In this document: positions 6,991 to 16,900 of the stretch, in pieces
Position numbering within the stretch: position 1 is the first letter of the stretch
How the letters are laid out: every line of letters starts with the position of its first letter
NCBI GenBank assembly: GCA_965546615.1
Contig: CBEUVQ010000020.1
Location: forward strand, 1-42,419
DNA length: 42,419 nucleotides
Direction: 5' to 3'
Source of the DNA: CBEUVQ01 sp965546615
Lineage (GTDB): Bacteria; Bacillota; Desulfotomaculia; Desulfotomaculales; Desulfohalotomaculaceae
Program-made: the position numbers and the translations under genes
The notes under the pieces: model-generated
The model's database searches: none
What the model was told of the DNA's origin: nothing
Seen by the model: only the letters and a program-made list of their open reading frames with translations

Positions 6991-8397
6991 ATGCCGGTGG
7001 TTCTCTGCGGTGTAGTACCCCACCCGCCGGTTGCAGTGCCGGAAGTAGGTAAAAGTGAAGCGGTAAAAGTTGAAGCCACTCAGCAGGCACTGCTGCAGCT
7101 GGGCGCGCGGATAAAAGAAAGCGGTGCGGAAGTATTGGTGATTATTTCTCCCCATGCTCCGCTGTTCAGCGATGCGGTTGTGGTTAACAAAGCAGGCAGG
7201 CTGCAGGGCAGTTTGGCATCATTCGGAGCGGGCGGGGTTAGCTTTGATTATAATAATGACCTGGCAGTGGCAGAGGAAATTATTGCCCAGTGCAATCATC
7301 TAAACCTGCCCGCGGCAGCTTTGGATGAGCAGACAGCCCGCGAATTTGATGTCAGCTTGTCGCTTGATCACGGTATGACGGTGCCGCTGTATTTTCTTCG
7401 CAAAAGCGGGGTAGAGCTGCCGCTGGTAGCTGCTTCGATGTCGCTGTTTTCCTTTGAGCAGCTGTATCGTTTCGGTCAAGCGGTGGAGAGAGCGGCAGAT
7501 GCGTTGGGCAAAAAGGTGGTGCTGGTGGCCAGCGGCGACTTATCTCACCGCTTAACACCGGATGCTCCCGCCGGCTACCGCCCCGATGCCGCTGAATTTG
7601 ACCGGGAAGTTGTGCGGTTGGTGGGAGAAGCAGATGCGGAAGGTTTAATTAAATTAGACTTAGATAAAGTGGAACGGGCGGGGGAATGCGGACTGCGCCC
7701 AATTATTATGATGATGGGGGCGCTGGAAGGAAAGAGAGCGGAGGCAGAAGTGCTGTCATACCAAGCCCCGTTTGGTGTGGGGTATATGGTGGCGGTGCTG
7801 CGGCCGCTGGCCGCCGATCCAAGCCGGATCATCAGCCCGCGGTTGGCCGCAGAGCGCGAGCGGAAAATTAAAGAGCGCCGCCGCAAAGAAAGCTTTATCG
7901 TCAGGTTGGCCCGCGAAACGCTGGAAAACTATGTGTTAGGCAGGCCGGAGCCGCAGGTAAATGCGGCAGAAGTGCCGGAAGAATTTAAACGGCGGGCGGC
8001 GGCATTTGTTTCCATTAAAAAGAACGGCAGCCTGCGCGGCTGTATCGGCACCGTTTATCCTCAGTATTCCGATATAACAGAAGAAGTTAAGCATAATGCG
8101 GTCAGCGCCGGTACCCGCGACCCGCGCTTTTATCCGGTACAGCCCGAAGAGCTGGAAGAATTGATATATTCGGTAGATATCTTAACGGAACCCGAACCGG
8201 TAAGCGGTATCGAACAGCTTGACCCCAAAAAATACGGGGTGATCGTCAGAAAGGGTTCCAAAAGCGGGCTGCTGCTGCCGAATTTAGAAGGCATTGACAC
8301 AGCACAGCAGCAGGTAAGTATTGCCAAAGAAAAAGCAGGTTTAAAGAAAGATGACGAAGTAACGTTAGAACGGTTTACAGTGATCAGATACTATTAG
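6991..8397 (+). CDS. AmmeMemoRadiSam system fusion: Memo-like dioxygenase-fold domain plus AMMECR1 domain
   Basis: 468 residues with two domains. Residues 1 to about 275 have the class III extradiol dioxygenase/Memo fold signatures: VVPHPPVAVPEVGK, IISPHAPLFSD, LDHGMTVPLYFL, VASGDLSHRL. A charged linker (AERERKIKERRRKE) leads to an AMMECR1 domain (about 300-468) with its hallmark LRGCIGT near residue 347 and RDPRFYPV. AMMECR1, Memo and a radical SAM protein recur together in bacteria and archaea; here A and B are fused and the radical SAM gene follows by 32 bases. The reaction and substrate are not established to my knowledge. The ATG follows AAGGAGG. Confidence 0.88.
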   Translation: MPVVLCGVVPHPPVAVPEVGKSEAVKVEATQQALLQLGARIKESGAEVLVIISPHAPLFSDAVVVNKAGRLQGSLASFGAGGVSFDYNNDLAVAEEIIAQCNHLNLPAAALDEQTAREFDVSLSLDHGMTVPLYFLRKSGVELPLVAASMSLFSFEQLYRFGQAVERAADALGKKVVLVASGDLSHRLTPDAPAGYRPDAAEFDREVVRLVGEADAEGLIKLDLDKVERAGECGLRPIIMMMGALEGKRAEAEVLSYQAPFGVGYMVAVLRPLAADPSRIISPRLAAERERKIKERRRKESFIVRLARETLENYVLGRPEPQVNAAEVPEEFKRRAAAFVSIKKNGSLRGCIGTVYPQYSDITEEVKHNAVSAGTRDPRFYPVQPEELEELIYSVDILTEPEPVSGIEQLDPKKYGVIVRKGSKSGLLLPNLEGIDTAQQQVSIAKEKAGLKKDDEVTLERFTVIRYY

Positions 8398-8429
8398 TAA
8401 CGTTTTTGAACAGGGAGAGATGGAACACA

Positions 8430-9425
8430 ATGCAGCAAGCACTGTTTTGGACAGCAAAAGAAGATAACTCGGTACTGTGTCAGCTGTGCCCCAAATACTG
8501 CACCATTCAGCCCGGCAAAACCGGCTTCTGCCGGGTGCGCAAAAATGTTGACGGCACGCTGTACACGCTGAATTTTGGGCAGCTCTCTGCCCATGCGATG
8601 GACCCGATAGAGAAAAAGCCGCTCTACCATTACTATCCCGGTGAGTATATCCTGTCGCTGGGTACAGTGGGCTGCAACCTGCGCTGCGGTTTCTGCCAAA
8701 ACTGGAACATTGCTCATGACAACCCGCAAACGATTGAAGTCACCCCTGAGCATGTGGTGGAAGTGGCGGCAAATCAGCAGCCTTATCCCAACGTCGGCAT
8801 TGCCTATACCTACTCCGAGCCGCTGGTGTGGTATGAATTCATCTTTCAAACCGCCCGGCTGGCGCGCGACCGGGGGTTAAAAAATGTTTTGGTGACCAAC
8901 GGCACTGTTAACGAAGAACCGCTTAAAGCACTGCTGCCCTTTATCGATGCAATGAATATTGATGTTAAGGCGTTCAGCAGCGAATATTATCAGCGGCACT
9001 GCAAAGGCTTTTTGGAAACGGTGATGCGCACCGTGGAAATTGCTTATACCCGCTGCCACGTGGAGCTAACCACGCTGCTGGTGCCGGGTCTTAATGATTC
9101 CGAACAGGAAATTCGCCGGCTGGTGGATTGGGTGGCGGGTTTGGACCGGCAGATTCCGCTGCACTTCTCGCGCTATTTTCCCAACTTTGAGTTTTCGCTG
9201 CAGCCCACCCCGGCGGAAACGCTGCATAAAGCCCGCGATATTGCTCGGGAAAAATTAGATTACGTTTATATCGGCAATTTAGGTGATCCCAAAGGCATGA
9301 ATACCTACTGCCCACGCTGCGGTAAAATTTTAATCAACCGCACCTGGTACAACGGCAAAACTGTCGGTTTAACCAAAGACAACTGCTGCAAGCACTGCGG
9401 CGAAAAAATAAAAATAATTCGTTAG
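8430..9425 (+). CDS. amrS: AmmeMemoRadiSam system radical SAM enzyme
   Basis: 331-residue radical S-adenosylmethionine enzyme. The 4Fe-4S cluster motif is CNLRCGFC (Cys82, Cys86, Cys89). An N-terminal Cys group (Cys17, 20, 24, 34 in CQLCPKYC...GFC) and a C-terminal zinc-ribbon-like group (YCPRCG and CCKHCG) are typical of this family, related to pyruvate formate-lyase activases. The start is the ATG at 8430, ten bases after GGGAGAG. It probably shares a transcript with the preceding fusion gene. Such enzymes are oxygen-sensitive, consistent with an anaerobe. Substrate unknown. Confidence 0.9.
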   Translation: MQQALFWTAKEDNSVLCQLCPKYCTIQPGKTGFCRVRKNVDGTLYTLNFGQLSAHAMDPIEKKPLYHYYPGEYILSLGTVGCNLRCGFCQNWNIAHDNPQTIEVTPEHVVEVAANQQPYPNVGIAYTYSEPLVWYEFIFQTARLARDRGLKNVLVTNGTVNEEPLKALLPFIDAMNIDVKAFSSEYYQRHCKGFLETVMRTVEIAYTRCHVELTTLLVPGLNDSEQEIRRLVDWVAGLDRQIPLHFSRYFPNFEFSLQPTPAETLHKARDIAREKLDYVYIGNLGDPKGMNTYCPRCGKILINRTWYNGKTVGLTKDNCCKHCGEKIKIIR

Positions 9426-9433
9426 CTGATCTA

Positions 9434-9461
9434 TTGAATTTTATTCACAATAATGTATAAT
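9434..9461 (+). promoter_or_regulatory. Promoter of the arginine operon
   Basis: TTGAAT (9434-9439), a 16-base spacer and a perfect TATAAT (9456-9461) lie just after amrS. Transcription would start near 9468. Confidence 0.75.
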
Positions 9462-9467
9462 TATAAA
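9435..9467. promoter_or_regulatory. Candidate ArgR operator overlapping the argC promoter
   Basis: TGAATTTTATTCA (9435-9447) carries the two half-sites of an ARG box, TGAAT and ATTCA, but with three instead of four bases between them. A weaker half-match (TGTAT...ATAAA, 9454-9467) follows about two helical turns on. The pair covers the -35 and -10 boxes, where arginine-bound ArgR would block transcription. argR is not in the window. Confidence 0.5.
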
Positions 9468-9473
9468 TAATTT

Positions 9474-9500
9474 AAAGTTAGCGTCATGCTAACTTTTTTT
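9474..9500 (+). terminator. Terminator-like hairpin between the argC promoter and argC
   Basis: AAAGTTAGC/GCTAACTTT with loop GTCAT is followed by four more Ts. It would end transcripts coming from amrS. It also lies immediately downstream of the predicted arg transcription start, so it is either an attenuator or a 5' protective hairpin on the arg mRNA. Confidence 0.75.
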
Positions 9501-9522
9501 CTTTGTCGGAGGGATTTTGCTA

Positions 9523-10563
9523 ATGATTAAAGCAGCAATTATCGGAGCGACCGGTTACACCGGGGCGGAATTGGTACGCATATTATCCCGGCACCCGCAG
9601 GTGCAGTTAACGGCTTTAGCTTCACGAAGTTATGCCGGAAGCCCGTATTATCAAGTATATCCGCATTTATATAAGTTTACTGATTTAGAATGCAGCGATT
9701 TGGATATAAGCGGTATCACTGCTAAAGCAGATGTGGTATTTGCCGCTCTGCCGCACGGCTTATCAATGGATATTGCCGCAGAAGTGCTCAACCAGGGCAA
9801 AAAGCTGGTGGATTTAGGGGCGGATTTTCGCTTAAAAGATGCACGAGAGTATCAGCAGTGGTATAAAGCGGAACATTCAGCGCAGGATTTACTGGCACAG
9901 GCGGTTTACGGCCTGCCGGAAATTTATCGGCATAAAATTAAAAACACCCGGCTGGTGGCCAACCCCGGCTGCTACCCCACAACCGCCATTTTAGCTTTGG
10001 CGCCGCTTTTGAAAAACAGGTTAATTGATCAAAACAGCATCATTATCGACAGCAAATCCGGCGTTTCCGGCGCAGGACGGGGGCTGTCGCTGAAAACGCA
10101 TTACTCGGAAGTAAATGAAAACTTCGCCGCCTATGCCGTTGCCGCTCACCGGCACACACCGGAAATTGAGCAGGAGTTAAGTGCACTGGCCGGCGGTACT
10201 TTAAAAATCAGCTTTACCCCGCATCTTACACCGATGACCCGGGGAATGCTGAGCACAGTTTATGCGGCACTGAATACCGCTGTTGATACCGGCGAACTGC
10301 ACAAGTTATATCGTGACTATTATCAAAATGAACATTTTATCCGCGTGCTGCCGCCGGGGATGCTGCCGCAGACCAAAGCGCTTACCGGCAGCAACTACTG
10401 CGATTTGGCGGTAACCGCCGATCCGCGCACCGGGCGGGTAATTGTTTTATCTGCCATTGATAACTTGGTTAAAGGTGCGTCGGGACAGGCGGTGCAGAAC
10501 ATGAACATATTGTTTGGTTTAGACGAACGTACCGGCTTGGAGACGGTGAGTTTATACCCGTAG
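9523..10563 (+). CDS. argC: N-acetyl-gamma-glutamyl-phosphate reductase
   Basis: 346 residues; third step of arginine synthesis, NADPH reduction of N-acetylglutamyl phosphate to the semialdehyde. The NADP-binding loop IIGATGYTGAELVR is at the N-terminus, the catalytic cysteine is in VANPGCYPT (Cys150), and the histidine region AHRHTPEIEQEL follows. The ATG at 9523 lies nine bases after GGAGGG; a TTG six bases upstream is less well placed. First gene of the argCJBD-carB-argF operon. Confidence 0.96.
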   Translation: MIKAAIIGATGYTGAELVRILSRHPQVQLTALASRSYAGSPYYQVYPHLYKFTDLECSDLDISGITAKADVVFAALPHGLSMDIAAEVLNQGKKLVDLGADFRLKDAREYQQWYKAEHSAQDLLAQAVYGLPEIYRHKIKNTRLVANPGCYPTTAILALAPLLKNRLIDQNSIIIDSKSGVSGAGRGLSLKTHYSEVNENFAAYAVAAHRHTPEIEQELSALAGGTLKISFTPHLTPMTRGMLSTVYAALNTAVDTGELHKLYRDYYQNEHFIRVLPPGMLPQTKALTGSNYCDLAVTADPRTGRVIVLSAIDNLVKGASGQAVQNMNILFGLDERTGLETVSLYP

Positions 10564-10575
10564 GAGGGAAGGCGA

Positions 10576-11796
10576 GTGACTGTTATAAATATGCATGATG
10601 TGCCCGGCGGCATTACCGCGGCACCCGGCTTTTATGCCGGCAGCGCCGCCGCCGGCATAAAGAAGGATAAATTAGATGTTGCATTGATATATACCCCTGA
10701 AGTTTGCAGTGCGGCGGGAGTATTTACCACCAACGCAGTGAAGGCAGCCCCGCTTTTGCTGAATATCGAGCGGCTGCCAAACGGCTGCGGCTGTGCTCAA
10801 GGAGTGGTGGTCAACGCCGGCAACGCCAATGCCTGCAACGGTCCGCAGGGTATGGTTGATGCCAAAGCGATGGCCGCTGCGGCAGCAGAAGCATTGAATA
10901 TTGATGAAAAACACATGCTGGTGTGCTCCACCGGCGTAATCGGCCAGCCGCTGCCGATGAAAAAAGTGCTGTTCGGTATTGAGAAGGCGGCAGAAGAGTT
11001 AAGCACTGACGGCGGCCGCAGTGCCGCGAAAGCAATTATGACCACCGATTTAGTGTGCAAAGAAAAAGCGGTGCAGCTGGAAATCGGCGGTACCAAGGTA
11101 ACTGTCGGCGGTATGGCGAAAGGGTCGGGAATGATTCACCCCAACATGGCCACGATGCTGGCGTTTATTACCACCGATGCGGTGATTGAACCGGCAGTGC
11201 TGCACAGCGCGCTGAAAGAAGCGGTGGATCAAACCTTCAACATGATTACAGTGGACGGTGATACCAGCACCAACGACAGCGTGCTGGTGCTTGCCAACGG
11301 TTTGGCGGATATGCCGCCGATTAAACCCGACAGCCGGGAATACGCTCAGTTTACAGCCGCTTTAACAGCGGTGTGCCGCTCGCTGGCGCAGAGCATTGCC
11401 CGCGACGGTGAGGGGGCAACGACACTGCTCGAAGTAGTGGTGAAAAATGCGGCATCTCTTAACGATGCGCGCTTGGCGGCACGGGCGGTGGCCGGTTCCA
11501 ACTTGTTTAAAGCAGCGGTTTTCGGTCAGGATGCCAACTGGGGCCGGATAATATGCGCTGTTGGCTATTCCGGAGCGAGTTTTGATTACCAAAAAACAGA
11601 TATTTATCTTGGTGACATTAAAGTGGCAGAAAACGGTGCGGCGCTCAGCTTTGACGAAGAAGCGGCTGCCGAAGTTTTAGCGAAAGATAAAGTGACGGTA
11701 ACGATTGACCTGCACAGCGGCAGTTATCACGCTGCTGCCTGGGGCTGTGATTTAACTTACGAATATGTGCGCATCAACGGCAGTTACCGCACTTAA
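10576..11796 (+). CDS. argJ: Bifunctional ornithine acetyltransferase / N-acetylglutamate synthase ArgJ
   Basis: 406-residue precursor that self-cleaves into alpha and beta chains at MA-TML (nucleophile Thr193, within KGSGMIHPNMATMLAF). It moves the acetyl group from N-acetylornithine to glutamate, recycling it, so argE is not needed. Whether it also accepts acetyl-CoA (the bifunctional form) cannot be decided by reading; the absence of argA from the cluster is compatible with that. It starts with GTG seven bases after AGGAGGG. Length is normal. Confidence 0.95.
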   Translation: MTVINMHDVPGGITAAPGFYAGSAAAGIKKDKLDVALIYTPEVCSAAGVFTTNAVKAAPLLLNIERLPNGCGCAQGVVVNAGNANACNGPQGMVDAKAMAAAAAEALNIDEKHMLVCSTGVIGQPLPMKKVLFGIEKAAEELSTDGGRSAAKAIMTTDLVCKEKAVQLEIGGTKVTVGGMAKGSGMIHPNMATMLAFITTDAVIEPAVLHSALKEAVDQTFNMITVDGDTSTNDSVLVLANGLADMPPIKPDSREYAQFTAALTAVCRSLAQSIARDGEGATTLLEVVVKNAASLNDARLAARAVAGSNLFKAAVFGQDANWGRIICAVGYSGASFDYQKTDIYLGDIKVAENGAALSFDEEAAAEVLAKDKVTVTIDLHSGSYHAAAWGCDLTYEYVRINGSYRT

Positions 11797-11823
11797 AGCA
11801 GTGAAAAGGTAGGAGAAGAAAGC

Positions 11824-12711
11824 ATGCTGACAGCATTGGAAAAAGCGGGTATTTTGGTAGAGGCGCTGCCGTATATCAAAAAGTTTTCCGGTTCAACGGT
11901 GGTGATTAAATACGGCGGCCACGCCATGATAAACTGCGAACTGAAAAAAGCGGTAATTACCGATTTGGTGCTGATGAAGCTGGTCGGCATCAACCCGGTG
12001 ATTGTTCACGGCGGCGGTCCGGAAATTACCGCCATGTTAAAAAAGGTGGGCAAAGAAAGCACCTTTATCGGCGGTTTAAGGGTAACCGACGAAGAAACGA
12101 TGGAAATTGTGGAAATGGTGCTGGTGGGAAAACTAAATAAAGAAATTGTGTCGCTGGCGAACAAATTAGGCGGCAAAGCGGTGGGAATATCCGGCAAAGA
12201 TGCCGGTTTAATTGCCGCTTCCAAGAAAACGGCAACCGTTAAGTATCCTGACGGCCGGGTTGACAGCTGTGATTTGGGCTATGTCGGCCAGATAGAAAAA
12301 ATTAACCCGGCAATTGTTCATACCTTAATTCGTGAAAATTACATTCCGGTAATTTCCCCGGTGGGCGCCGGTGCAGACGGGGAAAGTTACAACATCAATG
12401 CCGACACCGTCGCGGGAAAATTGGCGGAAGCGCTGCAGGCGGCGAAATTAATTATTCTGACCGATGTAGAGGGAATTTTGCGGGACCGGACAGACAGCAG
12501 TTCATTGATTTCAGTGATCCGCACCGGAGAGATTGACGGGTTAATACAGCAGGGTGTTATTGCCGGCGGGATGATTCCCAAAGTGGAATGCTGTGTTTCC
12601 GCAATAAAAAACGGCGTAAAATCCACCCACATTTTAGACGGGCGGGTTCCCCATGCGCTGCTGCTGGAAGTTTTCACCGACAAAGGGGTCGGTACGATGG
12701 TAGTGCCTTAA
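11824..12711 (+). CDS. argB: Acetylglutamate kinase
   Basis: 295 residues; phosphorylates N-acetylglutamate with ATP. Gly-rich loops VVIKYGGHAM and VIVHGGGPEI and the C-terminal AGGMIPKVECC match the amino-acid kinase family. The extended N-terminal helix before the first strand (about 25 residues) is the feature found in arginine-inhibited hexameric kinases. That would make this the feedback-controlled step, as expected where ArgJ recycles acetyl groups. ATG after AGGAGAAG. Confidence 0.96.
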   Translation: MLTALEKAGILVEALPYIKKFSGSTVVIKYGGHAMINCELKKAVITDLVLMKLVGINPVIVHGGGPEITAMLKKVGKESTFIGGLRVTDEETMEIVEMVLVGKLNKEIVSLANKLGGKAVGISGKDAGLIAASKKTATVKYPDGRVDSCDLGYVGQIEKINPAIVHTLIRENYIPVISPVGAGADGESYNINADTVAGKLAEALQAAKLIILTDVEGILRDRTDSSSLISVIRTGEIDGLIQQGVIAGGMIPKVECCVSAIKNGVKSTHILDGRVPHALLLEVFTDKGVGTMVVP

Positions 12712-12727
12712 AACGGAGGTAATGGCG

Positions 12728-13915
12728 ATGACTACAAAAGAAATTATTGATATGGGCAGTAAATATGTGATGAACACTTACGGCCGGCTGCCGATGGCAC
12801 TGGTAAGGGGGCAGGGCGTAAAAGTTTGGGATGCCGAAGGCAAAGAATACCTGGACTTTTTAAGCGGCATTGCCGTTAATTCGCTGGGCCACTGCCACCC
12901 CAAGGTGGTTGAAGCTGTCTGCCGGCAGGCGGAAACGTTAATGCATGTGTCCAACATTTATTGGATTGAACCGCAGGTTAAGCTGGCGGAACTGCTGGTG
13001 GAAAACAGCTGTGCCGACAAAGCGTTCTTCTGCAACAGCGGCGCGGAGGCAAATGAAGCGGCCATTAAACTGGCGCGCAAATATGCCAAGCAAAAATACG
13101 GACCGGAAAAATACGAAATTATTACTGCGCTGCAGTCCTTCCACGGGCGGACGCTGGCCGCAATTACCGCCACCGGTCAGCCTAAGTACCAAAAGGATTT
13201 TGAGCCGCTGCCCGGTGGTTTTAAGTATGTACCGTTTAATGACTTGGCAGCACTAAAGGAAGCGGTAGGGCCGCATACCTGTGCGGTAATGCTGGAACCG
13301 ATTCAAGGCGAAGGCGGGGTGCATCCCGCCGATGCGGATTACCTGCAGGGGGTAAAAGAAATCTGCCGCCAAAACAACCTGCTGCTGATTTTTGACGAAG
13401 TGCAGTGCGGTTTGGGGCGCACGGGCAATTTTTTAGGTCATCAGCTGTACGGCGTAGAACCGGATATCTTTACGCTGGCGAAAGCGCTGGGCAACGGTTT
13501 CCCCATCGGGGCGATGCTGGCCAAAGATGAGGTGGCTGCCGCCTTTAAGCCGGGAGATCACGCTTCAACCTTCGGCGGCAACCCGCTGGCTTGTGCCGCC
13601 GCACTTGCCGCTATGCAGACAATGCTGCATGATAACGTTATCGAAAATGCGGCGGAAATGGGCGAGTATTTTAAACAAAAACTTACAGTACTGGCGGAGA
13701 AGCACAGTATGATTAAAGATATCCGTGGTGCCGGGCTGATGATTGGCGTGGAAATCGACGGTGAAGGCAGCGAGATTGTCAATAAATGTCGGGAAAAAGG
13801 GCTGCTGATAAATTGTGCCGGCAGCAGTGTGCTGCGGTTTTTACCCCCTTTAATTGTGCAGCGGGCTGATATCGATGCTGCCGTTGACATATTAGATCAA
13901 GCAATGGGAGGCTAA
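12728..13915 (+). CDS. argD: Acetylornithine aminotransferase
   Basis: 395-residue class III PLP aminotransferase. FCNSGAEANEAAIKLARK, the FDEVQCGLGRTG strand and the Schiff-base lysine in LAKALGNGFPIG (Lys252) are present. It converts N-acetylglutamate semialdehyde to N-acetylornithine and may also serve lysine synthesis. I prefer the ATG at 12728, seven bases after GGAGGT; the ATG at 12722 is only one base from that site. It ends three bases before carB. Confidence 0.95.
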   Translation: MTTKEIIDMGSKYVMNTYGRLPMALVRGQGVKVWDAEGKEYLDFLSGIAVNSLGHCHPKVVEAVCRQAETLMHVSNIYWIEPQVKLAELLVENSCADKAFFCNSGAEANEAAIKLARKYAKQKYGPEKYEIITALQSFHGRTLAAITATGQPKYQKDFEPLPGGFKYVPFNDLAALKEAVGPHTCAVMLEPIQGEGGVHPADADYLQGVKEICRQNNLLLIFDEVQCGLGRTGNFLGHQLYGVEPDIFTLAKALGNGFPIGAMLAKDEVAAAFKPGDHASTFGGNPLACAAALAAMQTMLHDNVIENAAEMGEYFKQKLTVLAEKHSMIKDIRGAGLMIGVEIDGEGSEIVNKCREKGLLINCAGSSVLRFLPPLIVQRADIDAAVDILDQAMGG

Positions 13916-13918
13916 AAA

Positions 13919-16900
13919 ATGCCGGTAAAAAAAGACCTGCATAAAGTTTTGGTTATCGGCTCCGGGCCGATTATTATCGGCCAGGCCGCAGAATTTGATT
14001 ATGCCGGTACGCAGGCTTGCAAAGCCTTGAAAGAAGAAGGGTTATCGGTGGTGCTGGTTAACTCCAACCCCGCCACCATTATGACTGACGCCGGTATTGC
14101 CGATGTTGTATATATTGAACCGCTCACCCGGGAAAATATCGAGCGGATTATTGCGCAGGAGCGGCCGGACGGCCTGCTGCCCACACTGGGCGGGCAGACC
14201 GGCTTAAATTTAGCGGTAGAATTAGCGGAACACGGCATTTTAAAGAAATATAATGTAAAACTTCTTGGCACTTCGCTGGACACCATCAAACGGGCGGAAG
14301 ACCGGGAGATGTTTAAAGAAACGATGCTGGCTATCGGTGAGCCGGTGCCGGAAAGCACTATTGTTTGCAGTGTTGAAGAAGGGCTGGAATTTGCCGCCCG
14401 CATCGGCTACCCCATCATTATTCGCCCCGCTTATACGCTGGGCGGCACCGGCGGAGGTATTGCGGAAAACGAGCAGGAACTAAAAACCATTCTGCACCGC
14501 GGCTTAAAAATGAGCATGATTGGTCAGGCGCTGCTGGAGCGCAGTGTGGCGGGGTGGAAAGAAATCGAATACGAAGTGATGCGCGACGGCAAAGACAACT
14601 GCATCACTGTGTGCAGTATGGAAAACATCGACCCCATCGGTATTCATACCGGTGACAGCATTGTCGTCGCTCCCACCCAAACGCTGGCCGACAGAGAATA
14701 CCAGATGCTGCGCAGCGCAGCGATTAAAATTATTCGGGCGTTAGGGGTGGAAGGCGGCTGCAACATTCAATATGCGCTTGACCCCAACAGCTACCAATAC
14801 TACGTGATTGAAGTTAACCCGCGGGTCAGCCGTTCATCGGCGCTCGCTTCCAAAGCCACCGGCTATCCCATCGCCAAAATTGCCGCTAAAATTGCCATCG
14901 GCCTGTCGCTGGATGAAATGACCAACTCGGTAACGGGCTGTACCAGTGCCTGCTTTGAACCGACGCTGGATTATGTAGTGGTTAAGTTTCCGCGCTGGCC
15001 GTTTGATAAATTTGGCAGCGGTGACAGGATTTTAGGCACGCAGATGAAGGCTACCGGCGAAGTGATGGCTATAGACCGCACTTTGGAAGGGGCGCTGATG
15101 AAGGCGCTGCGGTCGCTGGAAATCGGGGTGGACAGTTTGCAGCTCAAAGGCTCGCACAGCTGGTCGGAAATGGAGCTGGAAGACAAACTGCGCTATGCCG
15201 ATGATGAGCGCATTTTTGCAGTTGCCGAGGCGTTTCGGCGCTACTGGACGATGACAGAAGTTTATCAGCTCACCAAAATAAATTATTATTTCCTGGAAAA
15301 AATTAAAAACATCGTCACGCTGGAAGACGAGCTGCGCTCTGCCGGTTCCGGGCCGGACCCCGATCTGCTGCAGCGCGCCAAAGCGTGGAATTTCTCGGAC
15401 AGCTATATCGGCCGCTTGATCGGCTTAACTGCGGCGGAAGTGCGCGAGCTGCGCTTAAATTTCGGCATCCGCCCGGTATATAAAATGGTGGATACTTGTG
15501 CGGCAGAGTTTGAATCCGCCACCCCTTATTTCTATTCCTGTTATGACACCGAAGATGAAGTTGCGGTAAGCGGCCGACCCAAAGTGCTGGTGCTGGGGTC
15601 GGGGCCTATCCGCATCGGTCAGGGAATTGAGTTCGATTACTGTTCGGTGCATTCCGTTAAGGGGCTGCAGCAGCAGGGGATTGAAGCGGTCATCATCAAC
15701 AACAACCCCGAAACGGTGAGCACCGATTTTGACACTGCCGATAAGCTGTACTTTGAACCGCTCACGTTAGAAGACGTGTTAAATGTTATCGATAAAGAAA
15801 AACCGCTGGGAGTGGTGGTGCAGTTCGGCGGGCAGACCGCCATTAACCTTACCGCAGACCTGGCGGCGTTGGGAATTAAAATTTTGGGAACACCGGTAGA
15901 AAGCATCGATGCTGCTGAAGACCGGGAGAAATTTGAAAAACTGCTGACCGACTTGGATATTCCGCAGACAGAAGGCAAAACCGCCACCGCTGTTGAGCAG
16001 GCAAAAGAGATTGCCGAACAGCTGGGCTACCCGGTGCTGGTGCGTCCGTCTTACGTTCTCGGCGGGCGGGCGATGGAGATTGTTTACAACACCGAGCAGC
16101 TGATAAAATATATGCAGACCGCAGTGCAGGTATCTCCCAAGCACCCGGTACTGGTGGATAAATATATCCGCGGCAAAGAAGTGGAAGTAGACGCAATCGG
16201 TGACGGACACCGCATTTTTATTCCGGGGATTATGGAGCACGTTGAGCGGGCCGGGGTGCATTCCGGCGACAGTATTGCGGTGTATCCGCCGCAGTCGCTG
16301 AGCAGAGAAGAAATCGATGCAATTATCGATTATACCATGCGCATCGGCAGAGAATTAAAAATCTGCGGTTTAATTAATATTCAGTATGTTGTCGGCGAAC
16401 AGGGCGTGTTTGTGCTGGAGGTTAACCCTCGGGCATCGCGGACGGTGCCGATTTTAAGCAAAGTTACCGGCGTGCCGATGGTGCAGGCGGCCACCAAAGC
16501 GATGCTGGGCATAAACCTCGTTCAGCAGGGTTACCCGGAAGGATTGGGTCCGCAGCCTCAATGCATTACTGTAAAAGCACCGGTGTTTTCTTTTGAAAAA
16601 TTGGGACTGGTAGAAACTTCGTTGGGACCGGAAATGAAATCAACCGGTGAGGTAATGGGGTCGGACTGTTCCTTTGCCTACGCTTTTTACAAAGCGATTA
16701 CCGCCGCCGGCATGAAGGTGGCTCACACCGGACAGGTGTTGTTTTCGGTAGCGGATCGGGATAAACTGGAGGCGGTAACTGCTGCTAAGCAGTATGCGGC
16801 TTTAGGCTTTAAGTTAGCTGCCACTGCCAACACTGCCAAAGCGTTAAAAGCGGCCGGGTTAAACGTGACGGTATTGAAAGACCCGTTAAAGGCAGTGCGC

